Positions 20,719 to 28,618 of a stretch of DNA of 64,000 nt are shown here, piece by piece. The translations under genes and the position numbers were made by a program. This stretch comes from Clostridiales bacterium FE2011. GTDB taxonomy: Bacteria; Bacillota; Clostridia; Christensenellales; Aristaeellaceae. The stretch lies in NCBI GenBank assembly GCA_017569305.1, contig CP069418.1, positions 1,240,001 to 1,304,000 on the forward strand, written 5' to 3'. A model generated the notes under the pieces. It was not told the origin of the DNA, searched no databases, and worked only from the letters and a program-made list of their open reading frames with translations. The stretch's first letter is position 1. Each line of letters starts with the position of its first letter.

Positions 20719-20727
20719 GAATTTGTT

Positions 20728-21798
20728 TTACCCAAATATCCTCATCACGTCTCTGAATGTGAAGAAAATCATCACGCCAAACAGAAACACCATACCAATA
20801 AGGTGTACCATGGCTTCCTTCTCTGCCGGCACCGGCCTGCGGCGAACTACTTCCACCAATCCGAAAACCAGCCGGCTTCCGTCCAGTCCTGGGATTGGCA
20901 GCAGATTCATCAGACCCAAGTTAACAGAAAGCATTGCCAGCAGCCAGATAAATTCTTCCATGCCATAGGTCTTCACCCGCTGTGAAACCTCGCTGACAAT
21001 TCCCACCGGTCCCCTGGTGTCCTCAAAGCCCTCGCCTTTGGTCACCATATTCTTCAGTGCTTCTATTATTGCCCCGGATACATTGACGCATAATTCCCCG
21101 GAATGTTTGAGGCCTCCGAGGAATGTTTCCGGCTCCGTTATAGCATGCGCAACATTGGCGATTACCACGCCAATACGCATTTTGTTTTCCTTCTCATCCA
21201 GAACCGGTGTCAACTCTGTTTCAAAGGTTTCTTCTCCTCTGCGGATGACCATCTTCAGCGGAGCGTCCCCTTCTTTCCAGTCTCCGATGGTATTCAGTAC
21301 CGTTTCATAGGTACCGTCCAGCATATTCGCACCATTGATTTCCGTGATTACGTCTCCTGCCTGCAGTCCAGCCGAATAAGCCGGACCGGCTGCCATCACA
21401 TCAGAAATATAGTGATCATATCTCACACCTGTAGTGACACCGTTTACCCAGAAAAAAACCGTTCCCACCACAAATGCCAGCACAAAGTTCATCAGCGGAC
21501 CCGCAAAAATCACGCACAGCCGCTTCCACACGTTCTGCTTCGGGAAGGCACGGGGATCATCCTTGGATTCTCCCGTTGTGTCATCCTCACCATAAAAAGC
21601 GCAGAATCCACCCAGCGGAATCGCCCGGATACTGAATTCCGTTTCATATTTCCGGCTCTTCCAGCCCACAATCTTCGGACCCATTCCAACGGCAAATTCC
21701 CGTACGTCGATCTTCATCGCCCGGGCCGCCAGGAAATGCCCGAATTCATGTACTGTAATCAATATCGCCAAAAGCAGCAACGCCAATAAAATATACAC
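20728..21798 (-). CDS. rseP: Site-2 intramembrane metalloprotease
   Basis: RseP/RasP-type zinc protease, 356 residues. HEFGH at residues 17-21 in the first membrane segment binds zinc. A PDZ domain follows (GPAYSAGLQAGDVITEINGANM), then the second active-site motif NLLPIPGLDGSRL near 302 supplying the aspartate. The family cleaves anti-sigma factors and signal-peptide remnants within the membrane. Translation starts at GTG; no ATG is available, and GAGAGGA precedes it. It lies between dxr and ispG as in many Firmicutes. Confidence 0.95.
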   Translation of the reverse strand: MYILLALLLLAILITVHEFGHFLAARAMKIDVREFAVGMGPKIVGWKSRKYETEFSIRAIPLGGFCAFYGEDDTTGESKDDPRAFPKQNVWKRLCVIFAGPLMNFVLAFVVGTVFFWVNGVTTGVRYDHYISDVMAAGPAYSAGLQAGDVITEINGANMLDGTYETVLNTIGDWKEGDAPLKMVIRRGEETFETELTPVLDEKENKMRIGVVIANVAHAITEPETFLGGLKHSGELCVNVSGAIIEALKNMVTKGEGFEDTRGPVGIVSEVSQRVKTYGMEEFIWLLAMLSVNLGLMNLLPIPGLDGSRLVFGLVEVVRRRPVPAEKEAMVHLIGMVFLFGVMIFFTFRDVMRIFG

Positions 21799-21901
21799 GT
21801 AACTTATGTCCTCTCAAATAATTCGTTAATTCATAATGTTTGTTTAACCGTACGCCTGTACAGTCCACCGCACTCTGATGGTATGCAAAATGCCGCAGAC
21901 G

Positions 21902-23065
21902 TTATAATTCTGAATTCTGAATTCTGAATTCTGAATTGGATACAGCTCTTGCGAGCTGATCTGCATGATAGATGTCCTCTATGCAGTTTGCCGGCAGGCC
22001 TGCCAGCTTCTCCAATGCTTTTTCCACGCGCACCGCGATCTGTCCGAAAGGAATCTCTTCCCGCAGGAAAGCGGCCACGGCCTCTTCATTTGCTCCGTTG
22101 AATACGGTGCATGCCGCTCCGCCGGCCCGCAGGCACTCCCGTGCCAGCCGCAGTGCCGGGAACTTCTCTTCATCCGGTTTTTCAAAGGTCAGGCTTCCCA
22201 GCTTGAACAGGTCGGGCGCAGGCACGCCGGTTTCAATACGTTCCGGATAGGCCATCGCGTAACCGATCGGCACCCGCATATCCGGTTCACCCAGCTGTGC
22301 CAGTACCGCGCCGTCTTTAAAGACCACCGCGCTGTGCACAATACTCTGGGGATGGACCACCACTTCAATCCGGTCCTCCGGCATATCAAACAGCCACCGG
22401 GCTTCCATGATTTCCAGTCCTTTGTTGAACATGCTGGCGCTGTCCACGGTAATCTTCGCGCCCATGTTCCAGTTGGGATGCTTCAGCGCTTCCGCCTTTG
22501 TAGCCTTCTCAATTCTTTCCTTGTCCCAGGTCCGGAAGGGGCCGCCGGAAGCTGTCAGCAGGATTTTCTCTGCTTTGTTGGTTCCGTCTGCCTGCAGGCA
22601 CTGGAAAATCGCGCTGTGTTCACTGTCCACCGGCAGCAGGGGTTTCCCGGCTTTCCGGGCCAGTTCCGTTACCAGATGGCCGCCGGTTACCAGGGCTTCC
22701 TTGTTAGCCAGCAGCACCTGTTTCCCGGCCTTCAGCGCATCCATGACGCCCTGCAGTCCGGCAATACCTACAATGCTGACCAGCACCATTTCCGCGTCTG
22801 TTTCCGCAGCTGCGGCATGCAGTGCTTCTTTCCCGGAAAGGAAATGGCAGAACTTCAGGTCTTCCGGAATTTCCGCCGGATCAAAGCCATCTGTCAAGCC
22901 CGCGATTTCCGGCCGGAATTCCCGCACCTGTTCAAACAGCTTTTCCTTGCTTCCCCGGGCAGTCAGCGCCACCACACGGTACCGGTCCGGATGCCGTCTG
23001 CACAGATCCAGCGCCTGCGTTCCAATCGACCCCGTCGATCCCAGTATCGCAATCTTCTTAATCAT
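21902..23065 (-). CDS. dxr: 1-deoxy-D-xylulose 5-phosphate reductoisomerase
   Basis: Second MEP-pathway enzyme, producing MEP with NADPH; 387 residues. NADPH-binding motif GSTGSIGTQALDLCRR at the N-terminus, ANKEALVTGG, PVDSEHSAIFQ (metal and substrate), TASGGPFR, HPNWNMGAKITVDSASMFNKGLE and the C-terminal helical domain. The last ~12 residues (SNSEFRIQNSEL) are encoded by the GAATTNT 7-bp repeat array and are not part of the conserved fold, so the array has overwritten the original stop codon. GAGGAAA precedes the ATG. Confidence 0.97.
   Translation of the reverse strand: MIKKIAILGSTGSIGTQALDLCRRHPDRYRVVALTARGSKEKLFEQVREFRPEIAGLTDGFDPAEIPEDLKFCHFLSGKEALHAAAAETDAEMVLVSIVGIAGLQGVMDALKAGKQVLLANKEALVTGGHLVTELARKAGKPLLPVDSEHSAIFQCLQADGTNKAEKILLTASGGPFRTWDKERIEKATKAEALKHPNWNMGAKITVDSASMFNKGLEIMEARWLFDMPEDRIEVVVHPQSIVHSAVVFKDGAVLAQLGEPDMRVPIGYAMAYPERIETGVPAPDLFKLGSLTFEKPDEEKFPALRLARECLRAGGAACTVFNGANEEAVAAFLREEIPFGQIAVRVEKALEKLAGLPANCIEDIYHADQLARAVSNSEFRIQNSEL
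21904..21938. repeat. GAATTCT heptanucleotide array overlapping the dxr 3' end
   Basis: Nearly five perfect units of GAATTCT. It encodes the C-terminal residues of Dxr; 21 bp gives the 7-residue period NSEFRIQ. Confidence 0.9.
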
Positions 23066-23120
23066 TCAATCTTTCCTCGTTTTCCTGTACAAGTTCTTTT
23101 ATTCATCAAGTCAGGAAAGT

Positions 23121-23159
23121 ATTCATAATTATGAATTATGAATTGTGAATTATGAATTT
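23121..23159. repeat. GAATTAT heptanucleotide array upstream of cdsA stop-codon hairpin
   Basis: About five units (TCATAAT, TATGAAT, TATGAAT, TGTGAAT, TATGAAT) located 1 nt from a perfect 19-bp inverted repeat at the cdsA 3' end. Confidence 0.85.
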
Positions 23160-23160
23160 G

Positions 23161-23200
23161 TACTGTTATCTGATGTTTATTTAAACATCAGATAACAGTA
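23161..23200. repeat. Perfect 19-bp inverted repeat spanning the cdsA stop codon
   Basis: Arms TACTGTTATCTGATGTTTA and its exact complement, 2-nt loop. One arm encodes the last residues of CdsA (CYLMFK); the other is an inverted copy just after the stop codon. On the minus strand the RNA would end in a strong stem, but no U-tract follows. It may be a transcript-stabilising or terminating structure. Confidence 0.9.
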
Positions 23201-24001
23201 CATAAGTACTGCCATAAACAGCACGCTGTCCAGCCGGTCCAGCATACCACCGTGTCCCGGGAACAGGTTGGAGAAATCCTTGATTCCGCTGTGACGCTTC
23301 ACCAGGCTGGCAAACAGGTCGCCGATCTGACCGGCAATGCCGCCCAGGAAGCCCAAAATCAGGTAATGCCACCAGACAGGCAGCTTGGCCAGGGTCGGAG
23401 CGTCGCAGAACGCTACGCTCAGTCCGTACACCGCCATCGCGGCAATCACGCTGCCCGCCATGCCGCCGACGCTTCCGGCGATCGTCTTCTTTGGGCTGAC
23501 AGCCGGGCAAAACTTCGGTCCGCCAATCGCGCTGCCCACAAACAGGGCAAACACATCTCCGAGCAGAGGCACCGCAAAAGTCAGGCATAGCAGCACAACT
23601 TCCACTGCTTTCTGGTCCGGGATCAGGCTCAGGGCCACCAGGCTCAGTCCGGGCAGCGCTACCGTCAGCAGCGGCAGCGCGCTCATGCTCAGGTCTGTCA
23701 GTTCAGGCTCCTGTCCCTTCCGGAACAGGATCACGGTAATCATCATAAACAGGCCCGCAGCCAGCAGCGGCACAATCACCTTTACGCCGAACAGCCAGGT
23801 CAGCGGCAGCGATACGCCCACGATGATCCAGGTCGGCCAGGAGACCACATGATGTCCCGCGGTTGCCAGCGCGTGATATTCTTCCCAGATCGCAAAGCAG
23901 ATACAGACAAGCGTCGCCAGCGCCATGCACCAGTTCGGCAGCCACAGATTAATCGCCAGGAAAGCACTCAGCAGCAAACCCGTAATAAATCTTTGTTTCA
24001 T
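23177..24001 (-). CDS. cdsA: Phosphatidate cytidylyltransferase
   Basis: Integral membrane enzyme making CDP-diacylglycerol from phosphatidic acid and CTP; 274 residues with about eight hydrophobic segments. The CDP-alcohol signature is visible near the C-terminus: SLVKRHSGIKDFSNLFPGHG then GMLDRLDSVLF. Upstream, FCPAVSPKKTIAGSVGG holds conserved catalytic residues. It sits between uppS and dxr, the usual order. Its final codons are one arm of a perfect inverted repeat. Confidence 0.96.
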   Translation of the reverse strand: MKQRFITGLLLSAFLAINLWLPNWCMALATLVCICFAIWEEYHALATAGHHVVSWPTWIIVGVSLPLTWLFGVKVIVPLLAAGLFMMITVILFRKGQEPELTDLSMSALPLLTVALPGLSLVALSLIPDQKAVEVVLLCLTFAVPLLGDVFALFVGSAIGGPKFCPAVSPKKTIAGSVGGMAGSVIAAMAVYGLSVAFCDAPTLAKLPVWWHYLILGFLGGIAGQIGDLFASLVKRHSGIKDFSNLFPGHGGMLDRLDSVLFMAVLMYCYLMFK

Positions 24002-24073
24002 CCCTTATTCCATCCTCTGTGAAATAATACATTTTCACGTTTCAGTTACTAGTCTGTTAATCAGCCTTTGGTT

Positions 24074-24118
24074 GTCATTCCGACCAAGGCCGCAGGCCGC
24101 GTGGAGGAATCCCTTGAT
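24074..24118. repeat. GTCATTCC...GGAAT intergenic repeat adjoining a 7-bp array
   Basis: GTCATTCCGACCAAGGCC, GCA, then GGCCGCGTGGAGGAATCCC. ATTCC/GGAAT and GGCC/GGCC pair as a nested hairpin. Sequences of the form GTCATTCCGA...GGAATC are familiar to me as a widespread intergenic repeat in gut bacteria; function unknown. Confidence 0.65.
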
Positions 24119-24153
24119 ATAATTCTGAATTATGAATTATGAATTCTTAATTA
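24119..24153. repeat. GAATTNT heptanucleotide array at the uppS 3' end
   Basis: Units TAATTCT, GAATTAT, GAATTAT, GAATTCT, TAATTAT. The last unit overlaps the uppS stop codon. It directly abuts the GTCATTCC hairpin element. Confidence 0.85.
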
Positions 24154-24915
24154 TACTCTTCCTCCAAACCTTCTATTCCGGTGCGCAAACGCGTCCAGCG
24201 CCTGGTCATAGTCATGCACGGTGAAGTCCGGCCACAGCACTGTCGGGAAAACAAACTCCGCGTATGCGTTCTGGTACAGCAGGAAGTTGCTCAGCCGCTG
24301 TTCTCCGCTGGTCCGGATCAGCAGATCCACGTCCGGCTGTCCCCGGGTGTACAGATGATCGGAAATCGTCTGCTCCGTAATCTCTTCTGCCCGGATGTCA
24401 CCGTTCCGTACCAGTGTGGCAATCTCCTTCGCCGCCATCACCAGTTCAGCCCGGCCGCCATAATTCACCGCGATATTCAGCCGCAGCCCCGTGTTTTTCC
24501 GGGTCCGGTTTTCCGCTTCAATCAGCGTTTCCCGCTGTTTTTCCGGCAGTCCTCCCTTGTCACCGAGAATCAGGATCCGGACGTTTTTCGCGTCCAGTTC
24601 ATCAATCTCAGAAGCAAAGAAATCCAGGATCAGCTGCATCAGTGCAGCCACTTCCTCTTCAGACCGGTTCCAGTTTTCCGTGGAAAAGGCATACAGGCTC
24701 AGCGCCCCGATCCCCAGGTCATCCGTATGGCGGATAATTTCCCGCAGGGTTTCCGTTCCCTGCCGATGGCCTCGGGATACATTCAGCTTATGTTTCTTTG
24801 CCCAGCGGCCGTTACCGTCCATGATAATGGCCACATGCTTCGGCAGCTTTTCAAATTCATCCGATGTCCTCGGCGGTTTCTTCAGTGCCAGGGACAGTGC
24901 TGTCTTCAGCTTCAT
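24151..24915 (-). CDS. uppS: Isoprenyl transferase (undecaprenyl diphosphate synthase)
   Basis: Cis-prenyltransferase that builds the lipid carrier for cell-wall synthesis; 254 residues from the chosen start. Motifs: HVAIIMDGNGRWAKK (catalytic Asp), RGHRQGTETLREII, LSLYAFSTENWNR, LNIAVNYGGRAEL, and the C-terminal DLLIRTSGEQRLSNFLLYQ with the farnesyl-PP and magnesium-binding region. The frame is open to 25017, but the extra codons run through the frr terminator hairpin. I start at 24915 (MKLKTALSL), preceded by AAAGGA. Confidence 0.96.
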   Translation of the reverse strand: MKLKTALSLALKKPPRTSDEFEKLPKHVAIIMDGNGRWAKKHKLNVSRGHRQGTETLREIIRHTDDLGIGALSLYAFSTENWNRSEEEVAALMQLILDFFASEIDELDAKNVRILILGDKGGLPEKQRETLIEAENRTRKNTGLRLNIAVNYGGRAELVMAAKEIATLVRNGDIRAEEITEQTISDHLYTRGQPDVDLLIRTSGEQRLSNFLLYQNAYAEFVFPTVLWPDFTVHDYDQALDAFAHRNRRFGGRV

Positions 24916-24941
24916 GCTTTTTTCCTTTCCCATATACTGCC

Positions 24942-24966
24942 AAAACCCGCCTCTCGGCGGGTTTTG
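24942..24966 (-). terminator. Hairpin between frr and uppS
   Basis: Perfect stem AAAACCCGCC/GGCGGGTTTT with a 4-nt loop, extended by a C-G pair. On the minus strand it ends in GGCGGGTTTTG about 67 nt after the frr stop. The T-run is short, so it probably attenuates rather than blocks entry into uppS. Confidence 0.75.
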
Positions 24967-25032
24967 CTCGATATCGTGCGCTTTTTGATGAACCGCTTGC
25001 GTCCGCGGTGTGCGCATGATCCCGCTTCGGCG

Positions 25033-25590
25033 TCAGACTTCCATGATTTCCTTTTCTTTCTTGGCGAAGATATCGTCGACTTCCTTGACGGCCTTGTCCG
25101 TAATCTTCTGCATATCTTCTTCGGCGTCCCGCTGATCGTCTTCGGTGATCTCGCTGTTCTTCTTCAGCTTCTTGATCTGCTCAATCGCGTCACGACGGAT
25201 GGAGCGGATAGCCACCTTGGTATCTTCCGCGCCTTTGGACGCAACCTTGGTCAGATCCTTACGGCGTTCCTCGTTCAGTTCCGGGAAAACCAGGCGGATC
25301 AGTTTGCCGTCGTTGGACGGATTCAGTCCCAGGTCACTCTTCTGGATGGCTTTCTCCACCTGGGGAATCATTTTGGCTTCCCAGGGGGCAATCACCAGCA
25401 GCCGGGGTTCCGGAGAGGAGATGTTGCCGATCTGGTTAATGGGGGTCGGCGTTCCGTAGTAGTCCACCATAATCCGGTCCAGCAGCTGCGGATTCGCACG
25501 GCCGGCGCGCAGACTCATCATGTCCCGCTCGTATACCTCGCAGGATTTCTTCATTTTTTCTTTCGCTGTATTGATAACGTCCTGAAGCAT
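25033..25590 (-). CDS. frr: Ribosome recycling factor
   Basis: Splits post-termination ribosomes together with EF-G and IF3; 185 residues, the standard length. Conserved sequence is seen throughout: SLRAGRANPQLLDRIMVDYYGTPTPINQIGNISSPEPRLLVI, KAIQKSDLGLNPSNDGKLIRLVFPELNEERRKDLTKV and the Lys/Glu-rich C-terminal helix. First gene of this operon behind a strong promoter. pyrH, which usually precedes frr in Firmicutes, is absent; an ABC-2 transporter lies there instead. Confidence 0.98.
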   Translation of the reverse strand: MLQDVINTAKEKMKKSCEVYERDMMSLRAGRANPQLLDRIMVDYYGTPTPINQIGNISSPEPRLLVIAPWEAKMIPQVEKAIQKSDLGLNPSNDGKLIRLVFPELNEERRKDLTKVASKGAEDTKVAIRSIRRDAIEQIKKLKKNSEITEDDQRDAEEDMQKITDKAVKEVDDIFAKKEKEIMEV

Positions 25591-25632
25591 GGGTTTCCCT
25601 CCTCGTTTCAGTATCAGAAAATGTCTGCGAAT

Positions 25633-25661
25633 ATTATACTGTTTTTTGCCTTCTCTGGCAA
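25633..25661 (-). promoter_or_regulatory. Strong promoter of the frr operon
   Basis: Minus strand TTGCCA, 17-nt spacer, TATAAT (plus-strand complements at 25656-25661 and 25633-25638). One mismatch to consensus. The transcript would start about 40 nt before the frr ATG. Confidence 0.85.
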
Positions 25662-25683
25662 CTGATTTTTCGTCTTCTGCACA

Positions 25684-25716
25684 ATCCGGAGTAAGGCATC
25701 CCGCCTCACTCCGGAT
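25684..25716. repeat. 14-bp inverted repeat adjoining a 7-bp array
   Basis: ATCCGGAGTAAGGC and GCCTCACTCCGGAT pair with a single mismatch and a 5-nt loop. It lies between the ABC-2 operon and frr, 4 nt from a GAATTAT array. It lacks a U-tract on either strand but may still be the 3' end of the ABC-2 operon. Confidence 0.75.
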
Positions 25717-25720
25717 CGTT

Positions 25721-25753
25721 CATTATGAATTATGAATTATGAATTGTGAATTG
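25721..25753. repeat. GAATTAT heptanucleotide array after the ABC-2 permease gene
   Basis: Units CATTATG, AATTATG, AATTATG, AATTGTG, AATTGG. It lies immediately after the permease stop codon and next to a 14-bp inverted repeat. Confidence 0.85.
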
Positions 25754-25757
25754 GTCT

Positions 25758-26558
25758 TCAGCTTCCCGTCGAACGGTAAAACCTCATCGCTTTCCGGAAC
25801 AGCATGTACATGATGAAAAACAGTACCAGTCCCGCAAACGGAGTCAGGAATGCGGCCCACTCCGGCCAGCCGAACAGCGGTTTCCCCAGGATAAAGGATG
25901 CCGGCACATGCATCACCAGTGCAAAAGGAGCCACCACCGTGAACAGAATCCGCAGCGGCCTCGGATAAATGTCGGAAGGGTATTCGCAGGCGCTGCGTCC
26001 GCCGTAGGTCAGCGTGTTTGCCAGCTCCACAGACTTGACGCTGTGTATGCTCATGATCGCTTCAATCATGAACAAACCCAGGATCAGCCAGAAGCTGAAG
26101 AAGATGGATTCCGCCAGCAGCAGAACCTTGGTCAGCGTCCAGCCAATCGCAGCCATCCGGCTTCCGATCATAAGGCTGACAGTTCCCACCGCAATGCAGG
26201 CAATCCGCCGGGGATCCGCCGCGCTGCAAAGCACCTGTGTCAGGATTCCCCTGGGTCTCAGCAGGATCGTATCCAGCTGACCGTTCCGCACCATGGACGG
26301 AAAGTTTCCCGTCAATCCCCGTCCGAAAATCTCTGTCAGGTAAAAAGAGACTGACATCAGCCCGAAGAAGAAATACAGGTCTCCGGGACCCCACTGGTTC
26401 AGGTGATCAAAACGGTCAATCAGCAGGATCACCGCCAGCAGTTCCCCGCCTTCCATTACCAGCTGGGCCAGGGTCTGCATCAGGAAGGAGACCGGATACT
26501 GCAGCTGGCTTTTGATCAGCATAGCCATGGAGCGTCTGTACAAACGAAGTGTGTTCAT
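25758..26558 (-). CDS. ABC-2 type exporter permease (COG3694-like)
   Basis: A 266-residue membrane protein with six hydrophobic segments, starting MNTLRLYRRSMAMLIKSQLQ. The text FGLMSVSFYLTEIFGRGLTGNFPSMVRNGQLDTILLRPRG is typical of the ABC-2 permeases that pair with a second permease and a COG4586 ATPase. An upstream in-frame extension exists, but GGGAGG 9 nt before the ATG at 26558 supports the shorter form. It starts 5 nt after the stop of the partner permease. Substrate unknown; relatives export viologens, polysaccharides or peptides. Confidence 0.88.
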   Translation of the reverse strand: MNTLRLYRRSMAMLIKSQLQYPVSFLMQTLAQLVMEGGELLAVILLIDRFDHLNQWGPGDLYFFFGLMSVSFYLTEIFGRGLTGNFPSMVRNGQLDTILLRPRGILTQVLCSAADPRRIACIAVGTVSLMIGSRMAAIGWTLTKVLLLAESIFFSFWLILGLFMIEAIMSIHSVKSVELANTLTYGGRSACEYPSDIYPRPLRILFTVVAPFALVMHVPASFILGKPLFGWPEWAAFLTPFAGLVLFFIMYMLFRKAMRFYRSTGS

Positions 26559-26563
26559 CCTCC

Positions 26564-27355
26564 TCAACCTCCCTGTATAATCAGTTTCCGCTGGTTTTTG
26601 TTCCAGAAAGCGCAGCCCGCCAATGCCAGAATGCCCGTCCACACCAACTGGATCAGCAGCACCTCCGGTGCCTTGCTCAGCGCATATTCTCCGGTATACA
26701 GCCGGATCGGAGCGTCCAGCAGCTGGGCATAGGGCAGCAGGGTAATCACCCGCTGCCAGCTGTCCGGGAAAAGCGTCAACGGCAGGAGATTGCCGGACAG
26801 GGTAATCATCAGCAGGTTCAGCATTCCCTGCATTCCCCGGGGATCCAGCGTCCGCATGGTAAACCCCATCGTGATGTTTTCCAGTGCGGAAACGCACAGC
26901 AATCCGAGTATCAGCGCCAGCAATGCCGCCAGCAGTGCCGGAACAGACGCAGGGAGGCACAATCCCCATCCCTCCGGCAGCAGTGCAGCAAACACCAGCA
27001 TAGGCAGTGCCCGCAATACACTCCCGGTCAGCTTCTGCGCCAGAATCCGTGCATAGTAATAACCGTACAGGTGCAGCGGCCTGCACAGGTCATAGGCAAT
27101 CGCTCCCGTGCGGATCTTGTCCATCAGTTCCGGATCGCTTGCCAGCAGCATCCTGAAAAAAGCCTGCTGCAGCCACACATATGTCGTCACATGGCTCAGC
27201 GGCAGCACCTGCGGTTTCCCGGCATACATCGCCCGGTAAATCGCCACCAGGATCAATCCGAAGAACATCTGGCAGATCAGCCCGCCCAGCACCGCTCCCC
27301 GGTACTGCGTCTCCATCCTTCTCCTCATCCTGAATATCGATAAATATGCCTTCAT
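26564..27355 (-). CDS. ABC-2 type exporter permease (COG4587-like)
   Basis: Partner permease, 263 residues with six predicted membrane segments, starting MKAYLSIFRMRRRMETQYRGAVLGGLICQMFFGLILVAIYRAMY. This N-terminal pattern, and KIRTGAIAYDLCRPLHLYGYYYARILAQK further on, are shared by the ABC-2 subfamily that works as a heterodimer. The Shine-Dalgarno sequence is inside a purine-rich 7-bp repeat array directly before the ATG. Located between the ATPase and the second permease of the same operon. Confidence 0.88.
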   Translation of the reverse strand: MKAYLSIFRMRRRMETQYRGAVLGGLICQMFFGLILVAIYRAMYAGKPQVLPLSHVTTYVWLQQAFFRMLLASDPELMDKIRTGAIAYDLCRPLHLYGYYYARILAQKLTGSVLRALPMLVFAALLPEGWGLCLPASVPALLAALLALILGLLCVSALENITMGFTMRTLDPRGMQGMLNLLMITLSGNLLPLTLFPDSWQRVITLLPYAQLLDAPIRLYTGEYALSKAPEVLLIQLVWTGILALAGCAFWNKNQRKLIIQGG

Positions 27356-27356
27356 C

Positions 27357-27395
27357 TCTTACCTCCTACTTCCTACCTCCTATCTCCTACCTCAT
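27357..27395 (-). repeat. Purine-rich 7-bp repeat array providing a ribosome site
   Basis: On the minus strand: GAGGTAG, GAGATAG, GAGGTAG, GAAGTAG, GAGGTAA, then GAGATG with the start codon. Five units of the same family as at 15.11-15.14 kb. It fills the whole gap between the ATPase stop and the permease ATG. Confidence 0.8.
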
Positions 27396-28204
27396 TAAAG
27401 TCCTAAGTTTTTGTACATCGCCGCAATAACCTGATCAATATTCTGATGTTCTTCCACCTGCACGGTCTTGGTCGTGTCATACTGCGACAACAGCTCCTGC
27501 AGTCCGCCGTCATACAGTTTGCTGCCGTGTCCCAGCACCATGACCCGGGAACACAGAGCCACGATATCTTCCATGTCGTGCGTCGTCAGCAGGATGGTGG
27601 TTCCCTTTTCCGCGTTCTCCCACCGCAGGAAGTCCCGAAGCGCCAGCTTACTCACCGCGTCCAGTCCGATGGTCGGTTCATCCAGGTACAGCAGTTCCGG
27701 ACTGTGCAGCAGGCTGCCGCAAAGCTCTGCCCGCATCCGCTGGCCCAGGCTCAGCAGCCGCAGTGGAGTCCGCAGAAGGTCTCCCAGCTGCAATGCTTCT
27801 GTCAGTTCATCCAGCCGTTTTTGATAGCTGGCTTCCGGAACCCGGTAGATGTCCTTCAGCAGGGAGTAGCTGTCCAGCAGCGGCACATCCCACCACAGCT
27901 GCGTCCGCTGGCCGAACACCACGCCGATGTGGCTCACATGCTCCTTCCGGTTCTCCCAGGGAACTCTTCCGCCCACCGTCACCGTTCCGCTTTCCGGCAC
28001 AAGGATGCCGGAGAGGATCTTGACTGTTGTGGACTTGCCGGCGCCGTTCGGCCCGATATATCCTACCAGCTCCCCTTTTTCGATTTCAAAGGAAACGTCC
28101 TGCAGCGCGTGCACAGTTTCTTTTTCGCGCAGCAAAGAACCCTTCTCCCGTTTTTTGCGTACAACAAAAGACTTGCAAAGATGGTCGACAAAAATATAGC
28201 TCAT
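27395..28204 (-). CDS. ABC-2 exporter ATPase (COG4586-like, short C-terminus)
   Basis: A 269-residue nucleotide-binding subunit. Walker A GPNGAGKST, Q-loop VVFGQRTQLWWDVPLLDSY (the QLWWD text is the COG4586 hallmark), signature LSLGQRMRAELCGSLLH and Walker B LLYLDEPTIGLD, then LLTTHDMEDI. Relatives are usually about 320 residues. Here the C-terminal beta domain is largely missing, and the protein ends QVEEHQNIDQVIAAMYKNLGL. The start at 28204 is set by GGGAGG 8 nt upstream. It heads a three-gene exporter operon. Confidence 0.92.
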   Translation of the reverse strand: MSYIFVDHLCKSFVVRKKREKGSLLREKETVHALQDVSFEIEKGELVGYIGPNGAGKSTTVKILSGILVPESGTVTVGGRVPWENRKEHVSHIGVVFGQRTQLWWDVPLLDSYSLLKDIYRVPEASYQKRLDELTEALQLGDLLRTPLRLLSLGQRMRAELCGSLLHSPELLYLDEPTIGLDAVSKLALRDFLRWENAEKGTTILLTTHDMEDIVALCSRVMVLGHGSKLYDGGLQELLSQYDTTKTVQVEEHQNIDQVIAAMYKNLGL

Positions 28205-28308
28205 GAAAAAATCCTCCCGATTTATTCCCCTATGCAGTTGGGTATTCTCGAAGCGGATTATCCTGAATTCTTTTATGAATCCTGAATTATCATTGCGAAG
28301 TGCGTAAG

Positions 28309-28337
28309 AATATATCATATGCATTTGGAGAAATCAA
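28309..28337 (-). promoter_or_regulatory. Promoter of the ABC-2 exporter operon
   Basis: Minus strand TTGATT, 17-nt spacer, TATATT (plus-strand complements at 28332-28337 and 28309-28314). It gives a leader of about 100 nt. The remaining intergenic sequence up to the moxR promoter shows nothing recognisable. Confidence 0.7.
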
Positions 28338-28528
28338 GTACAAAATGTTCTTTCCAGGCCGTTTTTTTCTCCTGTATGCTCATCCTGGTCAATCGGCCTT
28401 TGATCGGCGGAAGCAGATAATGAAACAGGGTCATGCGGGAGGAATCGTCCCACAGGAACTGCCGCTGATCATATCTATCCTCCGGATCACATGACTGAAG
28501 CCTTATTTATCAATACTTTTGAAAATGG

Positions 28529-28557
28529 TTGCCTGCCTTGTTCAATAATGATATGAT
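28529..28557 (+). promoter_or_regulatory. Promoter of the MoxR-DUF58 operon
   Basis: TTGCCT at 28529-28534, 17-nt spacer, TATGAT at 28552-28557, about 55 nt before the moxR ATG. Confidence 0.65.
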
Positions 28558-28618
28558 AAGGACGAAATACAGCTGGAAAACTAAATGATCACCCATTCAG
28601 CAGCAAGGAGATTTATCC

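Noticed and set aside
25758..27086. 442-codon form of the ABC-2 permease
   Set aside because: The first ~176 codons run in the wrong frame through the partner permease; the shorter form has a proper ribosome site and family start.
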